DNA of 64,000 nucleotides from Streptomyces gossypii. Its GTDB lineage: Bacteria; Actinomycetota; Actinomycetes; Streptomycetales; Streptomycetaceae. Below, in pieces: positions 55,625-64,000 of the stretch. Every line of letters starts with the position of its first letter. Positions within the stretch are counted from its first letter, which is position 1. A program made the position numbers and the translations under genes. The DNA is taken from positions 310,001-374,000 of the forward strand of contig NZ_JAJAGO010000001.1 in assembly GCF_025165795.1 (NCBI RefSeq), given 5' to 3'. Below the pieces are notes generated by a model. It worked only from the letters and a program-made list of their open reading frames with translations. It had not been told where the DNA came from and did no database searches.

Positions 55625-55974
55625 CTTCTGGGCGTGCACGTGCTCGATCGTGGCCCTCAGCGTTCGCCGATGCGGACCCTCGGCTGGCACCGGCGGTCAC
55701 CGCAGGCGCCCGCAGGCTGGTCACTCAGGCTCAGACTGCACTGCCCAGCCCGGAAGTTGGTGAGGCTGACGGCGCCGAGCGGATGGGCCGCCCCTTCTTG
55801 AAGGGTCCGGCCCCGGCAGCGGACGGGAGGCGAGCGGCAGCGCAGCCGCGCGGCGCTCAAGCCGGGGCGAGTTCCGACCGGTCGGCCCTACGGTATCCCT
55901 CATGCCCTGGGGAGTTGAGGCTTTGTCCGTGAGTGGCGAGAGCACGTTTGCGGCGGGGCGATAGGTTGCCCGCC

Positions 55975-56523
55975 ATGACAGAAATCGGGTCCGTCACCTG
56001 GCCACCTGCCCCGATCAAGACCGAGCGGCTCGTGCTCCGCGAGCCCGAGGCCCGGGACCGAGCGGCGTTCATCGAGCTGCTCGCCTCGCCGGAGGTGCAT
56101 ACCTACCTCGGTGGCCCTCGGCCGCGTGAGGAGTTGGAGCGCGCGGTGCCCGAGATATCCGACCGGCGGCCTGGCCTGTTCGCGATCGAGTTCGACGGAG
56201 CGGTGATCGGCATGGTCAAGCTCGATCGCCACGACGCGGAGAGCCTGGGGCACGTCCGTCCGGATGTCGGGGAGGCCGAGCTCGGCTATCTGCTCCTGCC
56301 GCAGGCTTGGGGACGCGGCTACGGCGCCGAAGCGTGCGCGGCGGCGCTCGGCTGGTTCGCCGACGCGCTTCCCGGCGAGCCGGTGGTGCTGCGCACCCAG
56401 ACCGCCAACGAGCGCTCGATGCGCCTCGCGGCAAAGCTGGGGTTCACGGAGGTGGAGCTGTTCGAGGACTACGGCGCCGAGCAGTGGTTCGGTGTGTGGT
56501 CTTCGGTCACACCGTCTGGTTGA
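55975..56523 (+). CDS. RimJ/RimL-type GNAT acetyltransferase
   Basis: A 182-residue GNAT: IKTERLVLREPEARDRAAFI, GYLLLPQAWGRGYGAEACAA (acetyl-CoA motif) and TANERSMRLAAKLGFTEVEL. The ATG at 55975 is chosen because the family begins ~15 residues before ERLVLRE; an earlier ATG (55933) is basic. Substrate unknown. Confidence 0.85.
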   Translation: MTEIGSVTWPPAPIKTERLVLREPEARDRAAFIELLASPEVHTYLGGPRPREELERAVPEISDRRPGLFAIEFDGAVIGMVKLDRHDAESLGHVRPDVGEAELGYLLLPQAWGRGYGAEACAAALGWFADALPGEPVVLRTQTANERSMRLAAKLGFTEVELFEDYGAEQWFGVWSSVTPSG

Positions 56524-56674
56524 GCTCGTGCTCGGCGGCTGTTCCCCTCGGATGGTGCCGTCCGCCAGCCCTGCCGAGGCCCGCGCGAGGATGAACCCGG
56601 ACAGCGCGTCGGTCTCGAACTGCTCCAACTCCTCCCCCGACGCCGGCCTTCGGCGCCGCGAGGGATGTCGCGCA

Positions 56675-58112
56675 TCAGCCGCTGAGGCCCTCCCAGGCCG
56701 TGCGGAGGCGGCGTACGCCCTCGGCGATCTGCGCACCGCCCGCCGGCGGGGCGTAGCTCAGGCGCAGGTGCGGGGCGGCGGACTCGGCGGCGAAGTAGGC
56801 CCGTCCGGGCGCGACCGCGACCCCCGCGTGCAATGCCGCGGCGGCAAGCGCGGCCTCGTCCGTCCCGTCCGGGAGGCGGATCCACAGGTGGTAGCCGCCC
56901 CGTGGCACCTGCGGGACGGCCAGTTCCGGGAGCTCGCGGGCCAGAGCGGTGAGCATCGCCTCGCGGCGCAGTCGCAACTCCCCCGCGACGACGCGCAGAT
57001 GGCGGCCCCAGGCGGGTGCGCCGACCAGTTCGAGCGCCGCTTCCTGCAAGGGCCGGGGCACGAAGAAACTGTCGACGATCTGGATGGCCCGCAGCCGCTC
57101 CAGCGCAGGGCCGCGTGCGGCGAGCGCGCCGACCCGCAGGCTGGGCGAGGCCACTTTGGTCAGGGAGCAGACATGTACCACCGCGCCGTCCGGGTCGTCC
57201 GCGCACAGGGTGCCGGGCAGCGGACCCGCGTCCTCGTGGGCGAGGCGCCGCGCGAAGTCGTCCTCGACGATGAAGGCCCCGGCGGCGCGGGCCGCGTCCA
57301 GCACGGCGCGGCGGCGCTCGGGGGCGATCACCGCGCCGGTGGGGTTCTGGAAGAGCGGCTGGCAGACGAACACCCGGGCTCCGCTGGCGCGGAAGGCGCG
57401 GGCGAGCAGCTCCGGGCGTACTCCGTCACCGTCGACGGGTACGGGGACGGGGCGCAGCCCCGAGGCACGGGCGGCGGCCAGCATGCCGGGATAGGTGGGC
57501 GATTCGACGAGCACGGCGGCACCGGGCGGCGCCAGTCCGCGCAGTGCGGTGGTGAGGGCGCTCTGGCCGCCGGCGGTGATCAGCACCTCGGAGGCGCTGA
57601 CCGTCCCGCCGCCGATCTCGCGGGCGAACCATGCCCGCAGGTCGTCCATGCCGTCCAGCGGCGGCCGGCCCCAGGCGCCGGGCCGTCGCCCCGCACGGGC
57701 CAGCGCGGCGGCGAGGGCCCGCTCCGGCTGGAGCCCGGCGGGCAGATAGCCGCCGTTGAGTTCGATGACGCCGGGCGGGCTGGCGGCGAGCGTGGCGACG
57801 ACTCCGCTGGCGTCGACGCTGCGGAGCGGCTGGTCCGGTGCCGCCTCGGCAGTGAGGGCGACCTCCTGCCAGGAGGTGTCCCCACCGGGACGTACGGGGG
57901 CGCGCGGCCCGGCCCGGAAGGCTCCGGCGCCGGGGCGGGTGACCACGAGCCCTTCGGCGGCGAGCGTGGCGAGCGCCCGCGAGACGGTGACGGGGCTGAC
58001 GTGGTGACGCTCGACCAGCACCCGACTGGAGGGGAGTTTCTCCCCGGAAGAGTAGCGGTCCAGCTCCCGGCGCAGGGAAATGACCAGATCGGCGACACTG
58101 CTACGCTGTTGC

Positions 58113-58114
<2 letters not shown>
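56675..58114 (-). CDS. MocR-type GntR regulator with aminotransferase domain
   Basis: A 479-residue fusion. The N-terminal GntR HTH (1-75) has GEKLPSSRVLVERHHVSPVT and VSRALATLAAEGLV. The class I aminotransferase-like domain (about 100-479) has PPLDGMDDLRAWFAREIGGG and the PLP lysine in HVCSLTKVASPSLRVG. MocR proteins use PLP or PLP-amino acid as effector and often control the divergent transporter gene. Its start codon shares a CATG with the divergent DMT gene. Confidence 0.9.
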
Positions 58115-59060
<946 letters not shown>

Positions 59061-59175
59061 AAGTGCGGGGTCCTGGCGGGACGGTCCGCGCATGGAGCGG
59101 ACCGAGGCGGTCGGTCGTAGAATGTGATCCACGGCACAAACGAGGTGAGGTGCCATCCCTCGACAGGAGGCCCGC

Positions 59176-59394
59176 ATGCACGCACACAAGGGCGACCACC
59201 TGACGGTCCACGGCCGGACAGTCGGCCAACCCGAGAGGGACGCCGAGATCGTCGAAGTGATGGGTTCGGACGGTGAACCGCCCTACCGGGTGCGGTTCAC
59301 CGACGGTCACGAAACGGTGATGTCGCCGGGGCCCGACTCCGTGGTGCACGAGCGCGAGGAGCCGGACAAGCCCGAGCGCAAGTCCGGCTTCTGA
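59176..59394 (+). CDS. DUF1918-domain small protein
   Basis: A 72-residue protein: HKGDHLTVHGRTVGQPERDA and PPYRVRFTDGHETVMSPGPD, the SH3-like DUF1918 barrel common in actinobacteria. The ATG follows a GGAGG at 7 bp. Function unknown. A strong terminator follows. Confidence 0.9.
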   Translation: MHAHKGDHLTVHGRTVGQPERDAEIVEVMGSDGEPPYRVRFTDGHETVMSPGPDSVVHEREEPDKPERKSGF

Positions 59395-59420
59395 CCGAGC
59401 GCGACCCCCGAAGGCGCTGA

Positions 59421-59451
59421 GCAGGGCGCCCCCGACCTAGGGGCGCCCTGC
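59421..59451 (+). terminator. Perfect 12-bp hairpin terminator
   Basis: GCAGGGCGCCCC (59421-59432), a 7-base loop, and GGGGCGCCCTGC (59440-59451), 26 bp after the DUF1918 stop. Confidence 0.85.
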
Positions 59452-60229
59452 GGGTGCCCGCTCCCGGATTCGGTCTGCGGCGGCATGGCCGCAGCCGTCC
59501 TCCCAAGCTGTCGCCGCTCCCGGCTGCGGTCCCAGGCGACCTGTCGCCTGCCATGGCCCCCACGGTGCGGCGGCATGACGCCTGGGCCGACTCGACGTGT
59601 CGCCTCCCGCGAGTACGGCCACGTACCAGCTGCCATGCTCGGCCTTGCGGGCCGTCCCCTGCCTGCGGCCGGAGACCCCGGAATCTGACGACGCGGCCCG
59701 ACCCGAGGCTCGAACGAGACGGCCCAGAACCACGCGACCACCCAGGCCGGGGCCGCTGCCGGAAGTGCTGGCGAGCTGCATCACGTGCTGGCACCCGGGG
59801 CCACCTGCTGCCGCCTTCCGGATCGCAGCCCCCGGCGCCGTATCAGCGAAGAGGCGGCGTCCGGCCGGCGGACGCTGCGGGCAGAAGGTACCTCCCGGCG
59901 ACGCCGGGGAGGCCGGCGCGTGCAGCAAGCTGGAGCCGGGCCGGGAACGGCCGACAAGGCGGGACTTCGGGCACACGCCACCGGCCTGCCCGCTGGGTCC
60001 TTGCGGACAGCCCCGGACCGCCCGGTGCCGCCGCCTCCCCGCCGACAAGCCGCCGCGGGGGTCCGCGTCCGTACCGTCGGCACCGGGACCTTCGCGGGTG
60101 TGGCGCACAGCGCAGACCCCCTCGAACCGGCGACGGCCCGGTGGAAGGTAACGTCTGGCGGCGAGGCAGCGCGGCCCGGCGACCCGGCGGCGTGCCGCCC
60201 GGGACCCGTAGATCTGCGAAAGGCACGAT
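59452..60229. other. 778-bp region without a recognised gene
   Basis: Long open frames exist on both strands, but they translate to Arg/Pro/Gly-rich sequence without family similarity, and none has a good ribosome-binding site. It is unusually long for a Streptomyces intergenic region and precedes the dehydrogenase gene, so it may contain its promoter or a decayed gene. Confidence 0.45.
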
Positions 60230-61087
60230 GTGACCGACATCCAACGCGTCGGAGTAGTGGGCTGCGGCCAGATGGGCGCCGGAATCGCCGAGGTGTGCGC
60301 GCGGGCCGGGCTGGAAGTCAAGGTCGCCGAGACCACCGGTGAGGCGCTGGAGCTGGGGCGTACGCGGCTGGTGAACTCCCTGGAGAAGGCGGCGGAACGA
60401 GGCAAGCTCACCGAGGCCGAGCGTGACGAGGCGCTGGGGCGGCTCAGCTTCACCACCGATCTTGGCGAGTTCGCCGACCGCGACCTGGTCATAGAGGCGG
60501 TGGTGGAGAACGAGCAGGTCAAGACCGAGATCTTCCAGGTCCTCGACCAGGTGGTGACCCGCCGTGACGCCATCCTGGCGTCGAACACCTCCTCCATTCC
60601 GCTGGTGAAACTGGCGGTGGCCACATCCCGCCCGGACCAGGTCATCGGCATCCACTTCTTCAACCCCGCCCCGGTCCAGCAGCTGGTGGAACTGATCCCC
60701 GCGCTGACCACCGGCGAGGAGACCATCACCCGTGCCGAGACCATGGTCGGCGGCATCCTCGGCAAGCACGCGATCCGCGCCCAGGACCGCTCGGGCTTCG
60801 TGGTGAACGCCCTGCTGATCCCGTACCTGCTCTCCGCCATCCGGATGTTCGAGTCGGGCATCGCGAGCCGTGAGGACATCGACAACGGCATGGAGATGGG
60901 CTGCGCCCACCCGATGGGGCCGCTCAAGCTGACCGACCTGATCGGTCTGGACACCGTCGCCTCGGTCGCCGACTCGATGTACGCGGAGTTCAAGGAGCCG
61001 CTCTACGCCGCGCCGCCGCTGCTTCAGCGCATGGTGGACGCGGGCCGCCTGGGCCGGAAGGCGGGCGCGGGCTTCTACGCCTACTAG
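60230..61087 (+). CDS. 3-hydroxybutyryl-CoA dehydrogenase
   Basis: A 285-residue enzyme: NAD-binding VGVVGCGQMGAGIAEVCARA, catalytic segment LASNTSSIPLVKL and GIHFFNPAPVQQLVELIPAL, and the C-terminal DRSGFVVNALLIPYLLSA. It reduces acetoacetyl-CoA or oxidises 3-hydroxybutyryl-CoA, in butyrate/ethylmalonyl-CoA or polyhydroxyalkanoate metabolism. The GTG start at 60230 overlaps a possible GGCACGAT stretch; no strong GGAGG. It stands alone. Confidence 0.93.
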   Translation: MTDIQRVGVVGCGQMGAGIAEVCARAGLEVKVAETTGEALELGRTRLVNSLEKAAERGKLTEAERDEALGRLSFTTDLGEFADRDLVIEAVVENEQVKTEIFQVLDQVVTRRDAILASNTSSIPLVKLAVATSRPDQVIGIHFFNPAPVQQLVELIPALTTGEETITRAETMVGGILGKHAIRAQDRSGFVVNALLIPYLLSAIRMFESGIASREDIDNGMEMGCAHPMGPLKLTDLIGLDTVASVADSMYAEFKEPLYAAPPLLQRMVDAGRLGRKAGAGFYAY

Positions 61088-61094
61088 GAGACAC

Positions 61095-61161
61095 GGCAAC
61101 GCCGCCAAGTGGCGCTGTTCGACGGACAGTTCACCCGAACAGGACCCACGGCGGCGTTGCC
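61095..61161 (+). terminator. Long nested hairpin after the dehydrogenase gene
   Basis: GGCAACGCCGCC (61095-61106) pairs with GGCGGCGTTGCC (61150-61161); inside, CTGTTCG (61115-61121) pairs with CGAACAG (61136-61142). The 67-bp structure is more elaborate than a simple terminator and separates two convergent genes. Confidence 0.65.
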
Positions 61162-61193
61162 GCCGCGAGGCTCTGGCGGCGCCCGCCAAGCCC

Positions 61194-61502
61194 TCATCCG
61201 CGCATCATCGCCCAGTCTTCGGTGGAGCTCTCTGTGAAGCGTAGCCATGCGCTCAGAGCCGCCTGCAGTTCGATCACCGCTTGCCGGTCGAGGGCCTCCC
61301 CCGCCCTGCGACAAATTGACACGTGCCTGCACATCACCATCGGCCACCACCCCCAGCCCGGCTGCGGCCAGGCAGCCCATGCACCACCGTCAGGAGAAAT
61401 GTCCGTGTGTCCCCGCAGCTTGACCCGGATGTGGCCTTCGGTTCCCTCCTCGAATTCGGCATCGCCGCTGCGGTCACCGATGACCGGCCCTTCCTCGTTC
61501 AC
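61194..61502 (-). CDS. Hypothetical protein coupled to the epoxide hydrolase gene
   Basis: A 102-residue frame starting GTG (VNEEGPVIGDRSGDAEFEEG), with GHIRVKLRGHTDISPDGGAW and the ending SAWLRFTESSTEDWAMMRG. The GTG overlaps the TGA of the upstream gene by 4 bp (GTGA), the usual sign of translational coupling. The middle is Trp-rich (WAAWPQPGWGWWPM), and an internal frameshift cannot be excluded. No family is recognised. Confidence 0.5.
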   Translation of the reverse strand: MNEEGPVIGDRSGDAEFEEGTEGHIRVKLRGHTDISPDGGAWAAWPQPGWGWWPMVMCRHVSICRRAGEALDRQAVIELQAALSAWLRFTESSTEDWAMMRG

Positions 61503-62671
61503 CGATGAGCGGCCAGCACTGCCGCGAGGCCCTCTTGCAGATCTTTGACGAAGTACTCGGGAACCTCCAGCGACGGGAAATGTCCCCCGATCTCGGGCGA
61601 CCTCCATCGGACGATCTGTCGGTACCGCTCCTGTGCCCAGGGGCGCGGACACTTCTCGACGTCGCGGGGATACATACTGATTGCTGACGGGACGTCGACC
61701 CGGAGTTCGGGGTCCAGCGAGTTGTGGCTTTCGTAGTAGATGCGGGCCGACGATGCGCCGGTCCGCGTCAGCCAATACAGGGTGACGTCGTCGAGAACGC
61801 GGTCTCTGGAAATCGTCTCGAACGGGCTGTCTTCGGTGTCTGACCACTCGGCGAACTTGTCGAGGATCCAGGCAAGAAGCCCGACCGGTGAGTCGACGAG
61901 CGAGTAGCCGATGGTCTGCGGCCGGGTCGCCTGCTGCTTCGCGTACGCCGCGCGGTGGCGCCAGAAATCGCGGGTTACCTCGGTCCACTTGCGCTCGACC
62001 GCCGTCAGCCCGTCCGTTGTCAAACCGGGCGGTCCCTCCGCGAACGTTGTGTGGATGCCGAGAACGTGCGCCGGGAACCTGCCGCCGAGAACCGTGGTGA
62101 TATTTCCTCCCCAGTCGCCGCCGTGGGCTGCGAACTTGCCGTAGCCGAGCCTTCCCATCAGTTCCACCCATGCGGCCGCTATCTTTTCGGTTCCCCACCC
62201 GGTGGTGGCCGGCTTGTCGCTGTAACCAAAGCCCGGTAGCGACGGGACCACGACGTGGAACGCCGGCGCGTCTGCATCTTTCGGATCTGCCAGCTCGTCT
62301 ACTACATCGATGAACCGAGCAATGCTGTCTGGCCAGCCGTGCGTCAAGATCAGAGGAGTGGCATCTGCGCGCGCGGATCGGCGGTGCAGGAAGTGGATTC
62401 CCAGATCATCAATGGTCGTGCGGAACTGGCCGATGCGGTTAAGGCGCTCTTCGAACGACCGCCAGTTGTACCCGGTGCGCCAGTAGTCCACGACGTCGAC
62501 GAGGTCGGCGAGAGGAACGCCCTGTTCCCATCGGCGAGGGCCGGGCGCGGCGCGATAGACCGTCTCAGCCTCCGGTAGTCGCGCCGCGGCTAGTCGCGCG
62601 CGCAGATCGTCGAGGTCGGCGTCAGTTGCGTGGGCTTCAAATGCTTGCACGTCGCTGGTTGGACGGGGCAT
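61499..62671 (-). CDS. Epoxide hydrolase (EHN plus alpha/beta hydrolase)
   Basis: A 390-residue enzyme. The N-terminal EHN domain (about 1-110) is followed by an alpha/beta-hydrolase core with the oxyanion HGWP (LILTHGWPDSIARF), the nucleophile Asp in AAHGGDWGGNITTVLG, and the catalytic His in GGHFPSLEVPEYFV. It opens epoxides to diols, as in juvenile-hormone/microsomal-type EHs; some related proteins process natural products. It is divergent from the CGNR regulator and co-translated with a small downstream gene. Confidence 0.9.
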   Translation of the reverse strand: MPRPTSDVQAFEAHATDADLDDLRARLAAARLPEAETVYRAAPGPRRWEQGVPLADLVDVVDYWRTGYNWRSFEERLNRIGQFRTTIDDLGIHFLHRRSARADATPLILTHGWPDSIARFIDVVDELADPKDADAPAFHVVVPSLPGFGYSDKPATTGWGTEKIAAAWVELMGRLGYGKFAAHGGDWGGNITTVLGGRFPAHVLGIHTTFAEGPPGLTTDGLTAVERKWTEVTRDFWRHRAAYAKQQATRPQTIGYSLVDSPVGLLAWILDKFAEWSDTEDSPFETISRDRVLDDVTLYWLTRTGASSARIYYESHNSLDPELRVDVPSAISMYPRDVEKCPRPWAQERYRQIVRWRSPEIGGHFPSLEVPEYFVKDLQEGLAAVLAAHR

Positions 62672-62717
62672 GAGACCTCCTGGTCCTCGTGAATCCGGCC
62701 ACGATCTTCCGCGAACC

Positions 62718-62773
62718 GGCTAAGAAGGTTCTAGCACTTCTCCGAGCCACGCTGCAACCTGCTAAGGTGGTTC
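62718..62773 (+). repeat. Direct repeats in the epoxide hydrolase/CGNR promoter region
   Basis: GGCTAAGAAGGTTC (62718-62731) and TGCTAAGGTGGTTC (62760-62773) are related 14-bp repeats with starts 42 bp apart, four helical turns. The second contains TAAGGT, a possible -10, ending 6 bp before the CGNR ATG, so that transcript may be leaderless. Candidate binding sites for the CGNR protein. Confidence 0.5.
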
Positions 62774-62774
62774 C

Positions 62775-63350
62775 ATGCATGCTGGGTTCCCTGACTTCCG
62801 CCTCGGTAACGTGCTAGCGACCAGCTTCACGGGGACTCTGTCGGAGCGTCATGGCAACGCTGTGGAGCGCATTCCCACGCCGCACCGACTCATCGACTGG
62901 CTGGCAGTGAACGGCCTCGCCGTGGACTCCTGCACCACTGCCCAGCTCGGCCTCGCTCGGGAACTGAGGGAGTCGATTCACGCCGCCGCGACAGCGGCCG
63001 CGATCCAGGACGCTCTCCCCGCGTCTGCTGTCCAAGTCATCAATGACCGCAGCGCTCAGGGCCGGGCCGCGGCGACGCTGACACCCGAGGGTCAGCGGCG
63101 ATGGCGGCTCAGCTCGGCTTCCTGCGTGGAAGATGCCCTCGGCGTGATCGCCGCCGACGCGATCAGCATCATCGCAGGCGAACGAGACGGAAAATTGGCC
63201 TTGTGCGCATCACCAACCTGCCAAGCCGCCTTCTTCGACACCAGTCAAAGTCGCACCCGCAAATGGTGTGACATGAACACGTGTGGGAATCGTCAGAAGA
63301 AGGCGCGCTTCAATGCCAACCAGCACAAAAACCCCAGATCAGCGGAGTGA
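62775..63350 (+). CDS. ABATE/CGNR zinc-finger regulator
   Basis: A 191-residue protein. The N-terminal ABATE-like domain (about 1-130) is helical with a possible ligand pocket. The C-terminal zinc finger reads LALCASPTCQAAFFDTSQSR, then TRKWCDMNTCGNRQKKARFN, the C-x4-C...C-x4-CGNR form. Members bind DNA and often sit next to enzymes. Divergent from the epoxide hydrolase, which it may control. Start set by the repeat/-10 arrangement. Confidence 0.88.
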   Translation: MHAGFPDFRLGNVLATSFTGTLSERHGNAVERIPTPHRLIDWLAVNGLAVDSCTTAQLGLARELRESIHAAATAAAIQDALPASAVQVINDRSAQGRAAATLTPEGQRRWRLSSASCVEDALGVIAADAISIIAGERDGKLALCASPTCQAAFFDTSQSRTRKWCDMNTCGNRQKKARFNANQHKNPRSAE

Positions 63351-63731
63351 TCGTTACCTCGGTACATCCAGGTGGGCCCCACGCCTGCGACGCATCCGTC
63401 GCGTCGGGTGCACCCCAACGGCACCACTGATCCGTGGTGCCGGAAACTCGAAAGTGGCTGCACCGCGGGAGAAGATCTTCCGGAGCGGGCTGGAGTGGCC
63501 ACCACCGGGCATCGTGGTCGCGCCGGCGACCCGCGCCGCCTGCTCAAGAACCCCAGTAAGGCCAACCGGACGGTCAAGGCGCCCGAAGACGAGGGGAAGA
63601 CGGCCAAGGCGTGGGCATGGGAGACCATCGATGCCGTCCGGGCGGTCCTGCAAGAGCGCTACCAAGCCGATCACCGTCCGGCTGGTCCTGAGCATACGAC
63701 TGACCCGGCGACCGCCCAGCCGGCGGGGCGG
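63351..63731. other. 381-bp region with an unexplained coding-like stretch
   Basis: One forward frame reads RLLKNPSKANRTVKAPEDEG then KTAKAWAWETIDAVRAVLQE and RYQADHRP with no start, ribosome-binding site or recognised family. Composition is less GC-biased and differs from neighbouring genes. It may be the tail of a gene disrupted by the changes on the left, or chance. Nothing else is recognised. Confidence 0.4.
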
Positions 63732-64000
63732 TCACCCGGAGGCGGCGTGCTCGGCGACCGGCTGCCGGCGGACCGAGCTGACCCCCTTGCCGCGCAGCAC
63801 CAGCACCGCCGCGTCGTCGCAGGGCCGCCCGCCGGTGTGGCCCAGCAGCGCCTGGCGTACAGCGTGTACCAGCGCCGCCGGGCGGCCGTCCGTCCGCGTG
63901 AAGGCGCGGGTCAGCGCTTCCGGCAGCGGAAAGCTGCCGCCGCCGGAGTCGCGGGCGTCCTGCGCGCCGTCGGTGAAGAGGCACAGCGTCCCGCCTGGCG
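63732..64000 (-). CDS. PP2C/SpoIIE-type phosphatase, C-terminal part
   Basis: The frame is cut by the right edge of the window, so only the last ~88 residues are seen. PGGTLCLFTDGAQDARDSGG and LVHAVRQALLGHTGGRPCDD, then AAVLVLRGKG, match the end of SpoIIE-type PP2C phosphatases, including the aspartates of the metal site (D in FTDGA, CDDAAV). These often have sensor domains at the N-terminus. The stop is at 63732-63734. Confidence 0.85.
   Translation of the reverse strand, partial: PGGTLCLFTDGAQDARDSGGGSFPLPEALTRAFTRTDGRPAALVHAVRQALLGHTGGRPCDDAAVLVLRGKGVSSVRRQPVAEHAASG

Noticed and set aside
59454..60233. A 259-codon forward frame before the dehydrogenase gene
   Set aside because: Its product is Arg/Pro-rich with no domain, and there is no start signal.

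Overview
The window is high-GC actinobacterial DNA, almost certainly Streptomyces or a close relative. The basis is strong GC bias at third codon positions, frequent GTG starts, 4-bp ATGA/GTGA overlaps, mycothiol-type (MDMPI-fold) enzymes, a Gly-Cys-Val tRNA cluster, a BluB-CobT fusion and a ten-gene gas-vesicle cluster in the gvpO-A-F-G-Y-Z-J-L-S-K order known from Streptomyces. It looks like chromosome with a few small accessory scars. No CRISPR array, rRNA, prophage or large biosynthetic cluster is visible.

Layout. 0-3.3 kb: end of a DsbA-family protein, a tandem GNAT, and a pabC-pabB pair for p-aminobenzoate. 3.4-3.9 kb: a promoter, tRNA-Gly, tRNA-Cys, three tRNA-Val and a terminator. 4-8 kb: a zinc-ribbon protein, a phosphotransferase-fold protein, a small membrane protein and a Ser/Thr kinase whose stop codon lies inside the left end of a ~160-bp MITE-like element. 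8-9.5 kb: IS630 and Tn3 transposase scars around an MDMPI-fold gene. 9.6-12 kb: divergent MFS transporter and LysR regulator. 12-19.6 kb: rRNA/tRNA methyltransferase and siroheme/cobalamin genes (CysG-type, BluB-CobT fusion, CobL). 19.7-25 kb: GNATs, metNIQ behind a candidate Cys/Met-rich leader peptide, and a pair of small membrane proteins. 25-28 kb: phosphodiesterase and acyltransferase. 27.8-33.7 kb: gas-vesicle operon.

34-36 kb: TetR plus MFS drug-efflux pair. 36-39 kb: argH and argG, with a dyad containing a possible ARG box upstream of argG. 39-42 kb: a divergent redox-type module (hemerythrin-like/DUF2249, cupin, DUF488; 7Fe ferredoxin and a Cys-containing HTH regulator). 42.5-45 kb: single genes (SCO6745-type, VOC, GNAT). 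45-50 kb: argC-J-B-D-R. 50-55.3 kb: a decayed MDMPI gene, a BtrH-like protein, an ABC exporter and a divergent two-component system. 56-59.4 kb: GNAT, MocR-type regulator divergent from a DMT exporter (both start codons in one CATG), DUF1918. 60-64 kb: 3-hydroxybutyryl-CoA dehydrogenase, epoxide hydrolase with a coupled small gene, an ABATE/CGNR zinc-finger regulator, and the C-terminus of a PP2C-type phosphatase.

How the genes work together: arginine synthesis is nearly complete here (argC, J, B, D, G, H plus argR), with likely ArgR sites ahead of argC and argG. The corrin genes supply siroheme precursors and cobalamin. Gas-vesicle genes overlap or nearly abut and should be one operon. Function calls come from reading the protein sequences; no database search was run.
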